NCBI GenBank assembly: GCA_045660245.1
Contig: JAZRDJ010000066.1
Coordinates: 1-10,812, forward strand
DNA length: 10,812 bases
Direction: 5' to 3'
Source: RGIG3872 sp045660245
GTDB taxonomy: Bacteria; Bacillota; Clostridia; Christensenellales; UBA1242
Every line of letters begins with the position of its first letter. Within the stretch, counting starts at the first letter, position 1. The notes below the pieces were generated by a model. The model was not told the DNA's origin. It did no database searches and saw nothing but the letters and a program-made list of their open reading frames with translations. Positions 1 through 6,315 of the stretch are shown here, one piece after another. A program made the position numbers and the translations under genes.

Positions 1-194
1 TAACGCTTGTTGAATCTTTCAACTCTTCCGCCGGCGTCAACGATTTTTTGAGCACCAGTAAAGAATGGGTGACACTTGTTGCAAATATCAATTTTCATTG
101 TGTCGCCTTTTTTTGTTGTTCCTGTTGTGAAAGTTTCACCACAAGCACATGTAACTGTAACTTCATGATAATCTGGATGAATATTCTGTTGCAT
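1..194 (-). CDS. rpmE: 50S ribosomal protein L31, zinc-binding type (3' end cut by window edge)
   Basis: A large-subunit ribosomal protein that sits at the subunit bridge on the central protuberance. The 64 visible residues begin MQQNIHPDYHEV and run through CNKCHPFFTG to RVERFNKR, which is the classic L31 pattern. Four cysteines, C16, C18, C38 and C41 (CxC then CxxC), mark the zinc-carrying form, which in many bacteria is replaced by a cysteine-free paralogue under zinc starvation. The start ATG (192-194) lies behind AAGGAGAGAAGATC, a strong ribosome-binding site. The next codon begins TA at the window edge, so it is either Tyr, as is usual in L31, or a stop; only a few residues are probably missing. 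It has its own consensus promoter and lies downstream of ileS on the same strand. Confidence 0.97.
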   Translation of the reverse strand, partial: MQQNIHPDYHEVTVTCACGETFTTGTTKKGDTMKIDICNKCHPFFTGAQKIVDAGGRVERFNKR

Positions 195-241
195 GATCTT
201 CTCTCCTTATGTTTCGCATCGTAAAATTTCGTACGCTACAA

Positions 242-270
242 ATTATATTATATATCAAAATTATTGTCAA
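242..270 (-). promoter_or_regulatory. Consensus sigma-A promoter of rpmE
   Basis: On the minus strand TTGACA (265-270) and TATAAT (242-247) are separated by exactly 17 bases, so both hexamers match the vegetative consensus perfectly. The predicted start point near 235 gives a leader of about 40 nt before the L31 ATG. That leader contains only a weak CGTA/TACG pairing, so I do not claim an L31 autoregulatory leader. Confidence 0.9.
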
Positions 271-297
271 GTGGTTTTGCAAATTTTAATTTTGCAA

Positions 298-3200
298 TTA
301 AACTGACTTTTTAATATAAATTTTCACACCTTCAGCCTCAACAGAAATTGACGCAGCGTTTTTGTCAAAACTTGACACGGTACCTAATGTTTCATTTGCA
401 ACATAATCAACAAACTCCGCAGGCACATTACCTTCAAAGCAAATGTCGATTCTGTCAGTAATCGCGAGATCAAGTTGTTTTCTTGCGTCTTGAATGTTTC
501 TCACAATTTCCCTTGCGATACCTTCATTCTTGAGTTCTTCGGTGATGGTGAGGTCAAGTGACACAACCACCTTGTCATCAGCCAAAACTGGCTTTCCGCC
601 TTTTGCGATATATGAAACCAAAATGTCGGCTTCATCAAGAACAATTTCTTCTTCCGCCATCACAATGTACTTGCCATTTTCATGCTTCAAAGCGCCTGAC
701 TTGATCGCACGAGTAATCACCGGAATCTTGCTGCCCATGGTCTTGCCCACTGTCGCAAAATTGACTTTGTAGTCAATTGTTGCAATGTCTGAAACATTTT
801 CAATGATATCAACAACTTTCACATTGAGTTCTTCCGCAATGATATCCTTGTATTGCTCAGCAGACATTCTGTCATTCTTGTCTGCAAAAGCGACTTCCAA
901 AAGACTTAGTGGTTGTCTGTTCTTCACATTGTTCTTGTTTCTGATACCACGAGCAAGATGAATTACATCTTGAACGAGATCAATCTCACGAATAAGTTCT
1001 GTATTCTTGAATTTTTCTGGAATGTTTGGCCAGTTTTCAAGATGCACACTTTCTTTTGTTGTCAAACTAGTAAACACACGCTCTGCCACAATCGGAGCAA
1101 CCGGTGCCAAGAGTTTTGCAATGTTTGTGAGCACATAGTAGAGTGTCTCATAAGCATTTTTCTTATCTTCAGTCATTCCACTGCCCCAGAATCTGCGTCT
1201 TGAACGTCTGATATACCAGTTTGTGAGACCATCGATCAAATCTTTGATTGGAGTGACATATTCGTCCACGAGATACGCATCCATGCTCTTTTTGATTTTC
1301 TTTTCAGTTTCATAAAGTTTTGAAAGCATCCACATATCAAGTTTGTTTTCAGACACAGGAACTTTTGCCTCGTCGCCAACAAATCCGTCAATGCTCGCAT
1401 AACTTTGATAGAAATATGCACAGTTCCAGAAAGGAAGTACAATTTGTTGCAAACTTTCTTTGATTCCATTTTCGTCAAACTGCATATCGTTCACGAGCAT
1501 TGCGTTTGAATCATACATATAAAGTCTGAACGCATCAGTACCAAATGTTTTCATGAGATCCATTGGATCTGTATAGTTCTTTGATTTCTTTGAAAGTTTC
1601 TTTCCGTCTTTTGCGAGCACGGTCCCGTGAACCACACAATTCTTGTATGCAGGCTTATCGAAAAGCGCAACAGACAATACATGCAAGTAATAGAACCAAC
1701 ATCTAATTTGTCCAGTATATTCAACAACAAAATCTGATGGCGAATGAGCATCAAACCATTCTTTGTTGTCAAATGGATAGTGAAGTCTTGCAAAAGGCAC
1801 ACTTCCTGACTCAAACCAACAGTCAAGAACTTCTGAAACTCTGGTCATTTCATGACCACATTCACACTTGAACGTGATTTCGTCCAAATATTGCTTGTGG
1901 AGATTGTCTACTTTCTTTCCTGACAATGCTTCAATTTCAGCAATTGATCCAACAACATGACGCTTTCCACACTTTTTGCATTCCCAAACAGGGATTGGAG
2001 TGCTCCAGTATCTGTTTCTTGAAATGTTCCAGTCACGAGCGTTGTCAAGCCAGTTTCCAAATCTTCCAGTCTTGATGAAATCAGGCACCCAGTTTACTTC
2101 TTCATTTTTCTCAATGAGTTTTTCTTTGATCTTGTCAATGTTGAAATACCAAGCATCCATCGCCTTGTATATCAGTGGCTTGTTGCATCTCCAACAGTGT
2201 GGATAGTTGTGAACAAGTGATCCATCAGCAACATACAAGTTGTTTTCTTTCAAGTATCTGATCACATCACTGTTTGTGTCAAACACATTCATGCCCTCAA
2301 ACATTGGAACATCAGCAGTGAACGCACCTTTTTCGTTCACTGGACACACGAGTGGCACACCATGCTTTTTGCAAACCCAGTAGTCATCTTCACCAAACGC
2401 AGGCGCAATGTGAACGATGGCGATACCCTCACCCTCTTCAACAAAGTCAGCAGGAATCACTCTGAAAGCACCATCTTGTGCCTTGCTTGCAAAAAAGTCA
2501 AAAAGCGGAACATATGTTTTCCCAACAAGTTCAACCCCCGCAACAGTCTTGAGAACTTTTGGTTCTTCACCAAACACGTTTTTGAAAGATGAAAGTGCAC
2601 TCTTTGCAGAAATCAACACCTCTCCATTAACTTCAGTAAAAGCATATTCAATCTTCTCACCAACAGCCAACGCCATGTTTGATGGAAGAGTCCATGGAGT
2701 TGTTGTCCATGCCATAAAGAACACAGGAAGACCATTCAACTCTTCATTTGTTCTAAATTTCGCCATTGTCCATCTGTCTTGCTTTGGTCTTGTTGAGTCA
2801 GACTCACGAGTTTCTGAAATTGAAAGCGCTGTTTCACATCTGTGACAGTATGGAGTAACTCTGTAATCTTTGTAAATAAGTCCCTTGTTATAGAGTTCTT
2901 TGAAAGCCCAGATCACAGACTCCATGAAATCTTTATCCATGGTCTTGTATGCATTGTCATAGTCGACCCAACGAGCCATTTCCTCGACATACTCTCTCCA
3001 TGAATCATTGTTTTGAGAAACGATTTCATGACATTTGTCATTGAACGCACCAACACCGAGTTGCTTTTCAATTTCTGTTTTGTTTGTAATTCCAAGCGCT
3101 GTTTCTGCTTGAACCTCAATTGGGAGTCCATGACAATCCCAACCCCACTGACGAGGCACTGAATAGCCTTGCATTGTTTGGTATCTTGACACCATATCCT

Positions 3201-3390
3201 TGATGAAAGACACAAGAACTGTTCCATGGTGAGGCTTTCCTGTTGGGAATGGTGGGCCGTCATAAAATACAATTTCTTTTCCTGGATCTTTCACAAGAGA
3301 TTTTTCAAAAGTTTTGTTTTCCTTCCAAAATGAGAGAACTTCTTTCTGCATTTCAGGAAGGTTTGGCATACGCTCTAATTCTTTTTTCAT
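298..3390 (-). CDS. ileS: Isoleucyl-tRNA synthetase, long (type 2-like) form
   Basis: Charges tRNA-Ile with isoleucine in the cytoplasm. The protein is 1030 residues. Landmarks are FYDGPPFPTGKPHHGT at 42-57, where the class I HIGH signature should lie, WGWDCHGLP at 82-90, the threonine-rich editing-domain strand WTTTPWT at 228-234, HIAPAFGEDD at 327-336 (editing pocket), NISRNRYWSTPIP at 455-467, and KLSKK at 598-602, the KMSKS loop. Metal-binding-type cysteine pairs occur at 182/185, 399/402, 471/474 and 509/511. The sequence pattern resembles the eukaryote-like/type 2 IleRS more than the E. coli type, an inference from memory of motifs. The fourth position of HIGH is Thr57, not His. I start at ATG 3388-3390 because GGAGGAAAATT precedes it; a further 15 codons are open up to a GTG at 3435, but they lie in the leader terminator. 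It is controlled by a T-box leader. No intrinsic terminator is seen before rpmE. Confidence 0.97.
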   Translation of the reverse strand: MKKELERMPNLPEMQKEVLSFWKENKTFEKSLVKDPGKEIVFYDGPPFPTGKPHHGTVLVSFIKDMVSRYQTMQGYSVPRQWGWDCHGLPIEVQAETALGITNKTEIEKQLGVGAFNDKCHEIVSQNNDSWREYVEEMARWVDYDNAYKTMDKDFMESVIWAFKELYNKGLIYKDYRVTPYCHRCETALSISETRESDSTRPKQDRWTMAKFRTNEELNGLPVFFMAWTTTPWTLPSNMALAVGEKIEYAFTEVNGEVLISAKSALSSFKNVFGEEPKVLKTVAGVELVGKTYVPLFDFFASKAQDGAFRVIPADFVEEGEGIAIVHIAPAFGEDDYWVCKKHGVPLVCPVNEKGAFTADVPMFEGMNVFDTNSDVIRYLKENNLYVADGSLVHNYPHCWRCNKPLIYKAMDAWYFNIDKIKEKLIEKNEEVNWVPDFIKTGRFGNWLDNARDWNISRNRYWSTPIPVWECKKCGKRHVVGSIAEIEALSGKKVDNLHKQYLDEITFKCECGHEMTRVSEVLDCWFESGSVPFARLHYPFDNKEWFDAHSPSDFVVEYTGQIRCWFYYLHVLSVALFDKPAYKNCVVHGTVLAKDGKKLSKKSKNYTDPMDLMKTFGTDAFRLYMYDSNAMLVNDMQFDENGIKESLQQIVLPFWNCAYFYQSYASIDGFVGDEAKVPVSENKLDMWMLSKLYETEKKIKKSMDAYLVDEYVTPIKDLIDGLTNWYIRRSRRRFWGSGMTEDKKNAYETLYYVLTNIAKLLAPVAPIVAERVFTSLTTKESVHLENWPNIPEKFKNTELIREIDLVQDVIHLARGIRNKNNVKNRQPLSLLEVAFADKNDRMSAEQYKDIIAEELNVKVVDIIENVSDIATIDYKVNFATVGKTMGSKIPVITRAIKSGALKHENGKYIVMAEEEIVLDEADILVSYIAKGGKPVLADDKVVVSLDLTITEELKNEGIAREIVRNIQDARKQLDLAITDRIDICFEGNVPAEFVDYVANETLGTVSSFDKNAASISVEAEGVKIYIKKSV

Positions 3391-3404
3391 AATTTTCCTC
3401 CAAC

Positions 3405-3445
3405 AAAAAAAGTATAGACGTGATATAAGAACCACAATCTATACT
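3405..3445 (-). terminator. Leader terminator (attenuator) of the ileS T-box
   Basis: On the minus strand AGTATAGA (3445-3438) pairs with TCTATACT (3418-3411), followed at once by a run of T (3411-3405). Inside the loop GTG/CAC can extend the helix. It ends only a few bases before the ileS ribosome-binding site, the usual place for a T-box attenuator. Confidence 0.9.
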
Positions 3446-3490
3446 TCCATTATTTTTGTATAAATTCAAACTTGGTTACCACTTATATCA
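3421..3490 (-). promoter_or_regulatory. T-box antiterminator with TGGT tRNA-acceptor-binding bulge
   Basis: On the minus strand TGATATAAG (3490-3482) pairs perfectly with CTTATATCA (3429-3421). The next four bases, TGGT (3481-3478), are unpaired and complementary to the ACCA end of a tRNA with discriminator A73, as tRNA-Ile has. AACCA (3477-3473) then pairs with TGGTT (3434-3430), and AATTTATAC (3466-3458) pairs with GTATAGATT (3444-3436), which contains the terminator's left arm. The antiterminator and terminator therefore exclude each other. Compared with the family consensus TGGNACC, one extra A is present (TGGTAACC). Confidence 0.85.
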
Positions 3491-3712
3491 TCTGCACTTG
3501 CCAAACATATTTTTGGCAGTGATGCTTGAGCCCATGGTCACGGGGGCGTCCGTGAGAGCCTAGTCAGAAAAACATCTTTTCAACTCCCCTGCTCGGTCAA
3601 GTGATACAAAAAGCAATCGTCTGCGGGTACCTTCCAGCCATGGGAACCTTCTCTCTTTCGCTCGTTTTGCTCTCAGCGTGTCTTGCCTCAAACGCATTTA
3701 TTATATGGATAT

Positions 3713-3741
3713 ATAATAATCCCATTTTCAAAGTTTGTCAA
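3713..3741 (-). promoter_or_regulatory. Promoter of the ileS T-box transcript
   Basis: TTGACA (3736-3741) and TATTAT (3713-3718) on the minus strand are 17 bases apart: a perfect -35 and a five-of-six -10. The predicted start near 3706 lies just before T-box stem I. It sits immediately downstream of the terminator of the preceding gene. Confidence 0.85.
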
Positions 3742-3751
3742 TGTTTTTTGC

Positions 3752-3780
3752 AAAATAAAAAGAGAGTATGACATACTCTC
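3752..3780 (-). terminator. Terminator after the 187-residue gene (murC operon)
   Basis: On the minus strand GAGAGTA and TACTCTC form a 7-bp stem with a TGTCA loop (3780-3762), followed by TTTTTATTTT. It closes the murC and 187-residue-gene unit and separates it from the ileS promoter. Confidence 0.88.
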
Positions 3781-3789
3781 GATTTAATA

Positions 3790-4353
3790 TTATTTTTCTG
3801 ACTCCAATTCAGAATTCTGCAATTTCCCACTGGTTTTCTTGATCAACATTTCAACAGCATCTGGACGCTGATTCCCAAGAAAGCCCAAAAGAGTTTCTTT
3901 TTTGAGTTTTGATTGCATATGAGTTGGATAAAGTTCTGTTTCTGATCCAAAATATGGAACAGTGATTTTTTTATCACCTGATTCAAATTTCATAACTGCA
4001 AAAGCATACTCAACAGGCAGGTAATGAAAAATTGATGGATTTTCAAAATATTTTTCAAGTGCAAATTCTTCTCCTGTGACCTTTTGTGAATGCCACTCAA
4101 TTGCTCCACATCCAACATCTGCTTTGTACCAATAGACCAAACTTGGAGGAATCAAGTTTGCACATTCAGGATGATATTCCAAAATATTCCCCAAAAATTC
4201 TGCATCTTCAAACATTTCGGCCGGTATATTTTCTATTTCTTTATCACCATACTCATAGACCGCTTTTAAAACCAACTCTGATTTGCATTCTTCACGAGCG
4301 ACAAGTTCTTTCACATGCAAAACTCGATCTTTTTTCTTGAAAAAATTAAACAT
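3790..4353 (-). CDS. Uncharacterised 187-residue repeat-containing protein downstream of murC
   Basis: I do not recognise a specific function. The protein begins MFNFFKKKDR and has no signal peptide or membrane segment. Residues about 28-120 look like three imperfect units in which an aromatic or acidic helix leads to a P-containing turn: AVYEYGDKEIENIPAEMF (31-48), ILEYHPECANLIPPSLV (57-73) and KYFENPSIFHYLPVEYA (101-117). This recalls helical-repeat families such as DUF4116, a weak resemblance that I cannot test here. The C-terminus (150-187) is lysine- and glutamate-rich. I chose ATG 4351-4353 because GGAG lies ten bases upstream; 12 more codons are open upstream but would leave that site inside the gene. 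It starts 32 bases after the murC stop and is followed by a terminator, so it is probably cotranscribed with murC. Confidence 0.85.
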   Translation of the reverse strand: MFNFFKKKDRVLHVKELVAREECKSELVLKAVYEYGDKEIENIPAEMFEDAEFLGNILEYHPECANLIPPSLVYWYKADVGCGAIEWHSQKVTGEEFALEKYFENPSIFHYLPVEYAFAVMKFESGDKKITVPYFGSETELYPTHMQSKLKKETLLGFLGNQRPDAVEMLIKKTSGKLQNSELESEK

Positions 4354-4385
4354 CTCGCAATCACTCCTTTTACAAAAAGAGTATA

Positions 4386-5768
4386 TCATTTGCCCGTGTT
4401 GTTGTCAATACTAATTTCCTCGCAAAAATCCTCAATATCTCCTGCTCCCAAAATGAGAACCACATCTTTTTCTCTGCATCTTGCATTCAAATACTCTTTC
4501 AATTCCCCGAAACTGGACAACGACGTGCTCTTCACACCACAAAACCCGATTGCTTCAGACAAGGATTTTTCGTCAATACCATCAATCGGATACTCGCGTG
4601 CGGGATAAATCTTGAAAATGCAGACCTCATCAGCCCCATCAAAACACGTCACAAATTCTTTCCACAAATCCCTTGTCCTTGAAAATGTATGTGGCTGAAA
4701 AACCACAAAAACTTTGCCTTTTGTGAACTTTTTTGTTGCCTTGATGTTTGCTTGAATTTCCGTCGGGTGATGCGCATAATCATGAAAAATAGTTGCACCA
4801 TTCACATCTCCAACTCTTTCAAACCGACGCTTGATCCCAGAAAAATTTTCAAGCCCACACTTGATTTCCTCAACCGAAAGCCCAAGATGCAAACACACAG
4901 CGACACATGCAAGCGCATTGTAAATTTGATGTCTGCCAACCACCGGCAACTTAATTCGAACCGTCTTTTTCTCTCCCACAAAAAGATCAAACGAAAACCT
5001 CGACCACTTGCATTCTCTGATGGATTTTGCCCGCACAAATGCATGCCTGTTTTTGATGCCAAAAGCCAGCATTTTGTCATTTTCCAAAAAATTTTCCAGA
5101 TACTCATCATCAGCATTAATCACACAAATTCCATTTTTGTTTGTATTTTTTATAAAAATTTGAAATGATTTTTGCAAATTGTTTTTCGTTTTGAAGTAAT
5201 CCATGTGATCTTCTTGCACATTCAACACACATGAAATTGCCTGATTTTTGATTGAGAGAAAACTATCTTTATACTCACAAGCCTCTGTCACGAAATAGTT
5301 TTCCCCTCCAATTTTGAAATTTGAGTTCAGGCTTTTCATCACTCCACCAATATGGATCGTTGGATCTTTTTTTGCCCCCAACAAACATGATGCAATCATT
5401 CCTGTTGTTGTTGTTTTCCCGTGTGAGCCAGAAACGGCAATGACATTTTTGTATCCTTCTGCAATCTTTCCCAACAACCATGCACGTGAAAAAGTGGGTA
5501 TACCCAATGCCATGGCTTGCTCTATTTCTGGATTGTCATCACCGATCGCTCCACTGAAAAAAACCACATCAACACCACAAACATTTTGCGATCTGTGCCC
5601 AACAAAAATTTTGATCCCCCTTGCCTCAAGATCATCAGTCACCTTTGTTTTTTTGAGATCTGATCCAGACACAATTGCCCCTTGATTTTTCACAAAACAT
5701 GCAAGAGCAGACAAACTGATCCCACCAATCCCAACAAAATGAATACGCTTGTTTTTGAAACTTTTCAT
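4386..5768 (-). CDS. murC: UDP-N-acetylmuramate-L-alanine ligase
   Basis: Adds the first amino acid, L-alanine, of the peptidoglycan stem peptide to UDP-MurNAc, using ATP in the cytoplasm. The length of 460 residues is normal. Residues 11-20 (FVGIGGISLS) form the N-terminal Rossmann loop that binds UDP. GSHGKTTTTG (114-123) is the Mur-ligase P-loop. EACEYKDSF (162-170), the NVQEDHMDY region (183-191), GRRF-type GIKRRFERVG (311-320), HDYAHHPTE (329-337) and QPHTFSRTRD (358-367) are all MurC signatures. The start ATG 5766-5768 is fixed by the conserved N-terminus, yet no Shine-Dalgarno sequence precedes it; a candidate promoter lies five bases upstream, suggesting a leaderless mRNA. The 187-residue gene follows 32 bases after the stop. 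Confidence 0.98.
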   Translation of the reverse strand: MKSFKNKRIHFVGIGGISLSALACFVKNQGAIVSGSDLKKTKVTDDLEARGIKIFVGHRSQNVCGVDVVFFSGAIGDDNPEIEQAMALGIPTFSRAWLLGKIAEGYKNVIAVSGSHGKTTTTGMIASCLLGAKKDPTIHIGGVMKSLNSNFKIGGENYFVTEACEYKDSFLSIKNQAISCVLNVQEDHMDYFKTKNNLQKSFQIFIKNTNKNGICVINADDEYLENFLENDKMLAFGIKNRHAFVRAKSIRECKWSRFSFDLFVGEKKTVRIKLPVVGRHQIYNALACVAVCLHLGLSVEEIKCGLENFSGIKRRFERVGDVNGATIFHDYAHHPTEIQANIKATKKFTKGKVFVVFQPHTFSRTRDLWKEFVTCFDGADEVCIFKIYPAREYPIDGIDEKSLSEAIGFCGVKSTSLSSFGELKEYLNARCREKDVVLILGAGDIEDFCEEISIDNNTGK

Positions 5769-5773
5769 AACAT

Positions 5774-5803
5774 ATTTTATGTTTCAATAGTTTCTTTTGA
5801 CAA
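5774..5803 (-). promoter_or_regulatory. Candidate murC promoter abutting the start codon
   Basis: On the minus strand TTGTCA (5798-5803, five of six) and TAAAAT (5774-5779, five of six) are separated by 18 bases. Only five bases lie between the -10 and the murC ATG, so the start point would fall on or next to the A of the start codon. The -35 overlaps the tail of the spoVG terminator. If this promoter is not real, murC would need readthrough from spoVG. Confidence 0.55.
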
Positions 5804-5832
5804 TAAAAAACCCCAGACTAGTTTGTCTGGGG
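5803..5832 (-). terminator. Terminator of spoVG
   Basis: On the minus strand CCCCAGAC and GTCTGGGG form an 8-bp GC-rich stem around AAACTA (5832-5811), followed by TTTTTTATT. A second, smaller hairpin (TTCCGA/TCGGAA, 5860-5877) lies between it and the spoVG stop but has no T-run. Confidence 0.93.
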
Positions 5833-5888
5833 GCAACATACGTCAGTAGTTTTTTTATATTCCGAAAAGAGTCGGAACAGAAAAATCA

Positions 5889-6158
5889 TTATTCTGCGCT
5901 GTTCTTTGCTTCTTCGAAAGCCTTGAGAACGATATCACGGATTTGCTCTCTTGTCTCAGTGTTGAGTGGATGAACGATATCCTTGAATTCGCCGTCTGGA
6001 GTCTTTCTGCTTGGCATAGCGATGAAGAATCCTTCGTTACCTTCGATGATCTTGATGTCATGAACGACAAAGCATTCATCAATAGTGATAGATGCACTAG
6101 CCTTAATTTTGCTTGTATCGTTTTTAACAATACGAACTCTTACGTCTGAAATTTTCAT
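5889..6158 (-). CDS. spoVG: SpoVG family regulator
   Basis: Small nucleic-acid-binding regulator. In Bacillus it affects asymmetric septation and sporulation; in Staphylococcus and Listeria it affects capsule and virulence gene expression and binds DNA or RNA. The 89-residue protein begins MKISDVRVRIV and contains the family core ASITIDECFVVHDIKIIEG followed by GFFIAMPSRKTPDGEFKDI and VHPLN, with the usual short C-terminal helix. Start ATG 6156-6158 follows GAGGAGTAGAAC. It has its own promoter and a strong terminator, so it is monocistronic. Its presence does not show sporulation, since non-sporulating Bacillota and other phyla also carry it. Confidence 0.97.
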   Translation of the reverse strand: MKISDVRVRIVKNDTSKIKASASITIDECFVVHDIKIIEGNEGFFIAMPSRKTPDGEFKDIVHPLNTETREQIRDIVLKAFEEAKNSAE

Positions 6159-6211
6159 GTTCTACTCCTCTTTGTTTTGTTTAATTTTGCCCACATTTCT
6201 TAGGCATATTC

Positions 6212-6241
6212 ATTATATAATAAGTTTTTTGAAAAAATCAA
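6212..6241 (-). promoter_or_regulatory. Probable spoVG promoter
   Basis: On the minus strand TATAAT (6212-6217) is preceded 18 bases upstream by TTGATT (6236-6241, four of six). The predicted 5' leader is about 45 nt. The surroundings are very A+T-rich, so the -35 assignment is less sure than the -10. Confidence 0.65.
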
Positions 6242-6276
6242 ATAAATTGATACACTTTTACAAAAATTGTTGAAAT

Positions 6277-6305
6277 TAAAAAATCCCACAACCTAATTGT
6301 GGGAT
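6277..6305 (-). terminator. Terminator of tyrS
   Basis: On the minus strand ATCCCACAA (6305-6297) pairs with TTGTGGGAT (6291-6283), nine base pairs around TTAGG, followed by a T-rich tail. It begins 11 bases after the tyrS stop codon. Confidence 0.93.
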
Positions 6306-6315
6306 CCATAATTTT

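Larger units (their letters stand above)
3391..3706 (-). promoter_or_regulatory. T-box riboswitch (tRNA-Ile sensing) in the ileS leader
   Basis: A minus-strand leader of about 310 nt that reads the charging state of tRNA-Ile and permits ileS transcription when the tRNA is uncharged. Stem I carries the characteristic AGAGAG bulge (about 3656-3651) and a distal GCTGGAA loop (3638-3632). Below it GAGCGA (3663-3658) pairs with TTGCTT (3616-3611). The internal loop then presents ATC (3605-3603) followed by A, the likely isoleucine specifier codon. Next come a stem II hairpin (AGTTGAAAA/TTTTTCTGACT), a IIA/B element in which the hairpin TCACGG-ACGCCC-CCGTGA has its loop GCCC able to pair with GGGC at about 3533-3530, and stem III at 3495-3521 (CACTGCCAAA/TTTGGCAAGTG, one bulged A). 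The antiterminator and terminator follow as separate entries. The pairings were found by eye; the specifier assignment is less certain than the T-box identity. Confidence 0.9.

Noticed and set aside
195..241. An autoregulatory ribosomal-protein leader before rpmE.
   Set aside because: The leader of about 40 nt forms only a four-base-pair stem by eye; no match to a known L31 leader could be argued.
273..294. TTTTGCAA direct and inverted repeats after ileS considered as a terminator or binding site.
   Set aside because: The repeat is short, A/T-rich and lacks a T-run; nothing else supports a function.
494..2845. Several plus-strand open frames of 76-142 codons across ileS.
   Set aside because: They are antisense shadows of ileS with low-complexity, unrecognisable products and no ribosome-binding sites.
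3391..3435. A 15-residue N-terminal extension of IleRS from a GTG at 3435.
   Set aside because: These bases form the right half of the T-box terminator and the ribosome-binding site GGAGGA; initiation at ATG 3388-3390 fits both.
4354..4389. A longer start for the 187-residue protein (12 extra codons).
   Set aside because: It would overlap the murC stop and bury the AAGGAG site that serves ATG 4351-4353.
4689..5685. Plus-strand open frames of 159 and 123 codons opposite murC.
   Set aside because: They lie wholly within the conserved murC coding region on the other strand and show no family features or start signals.
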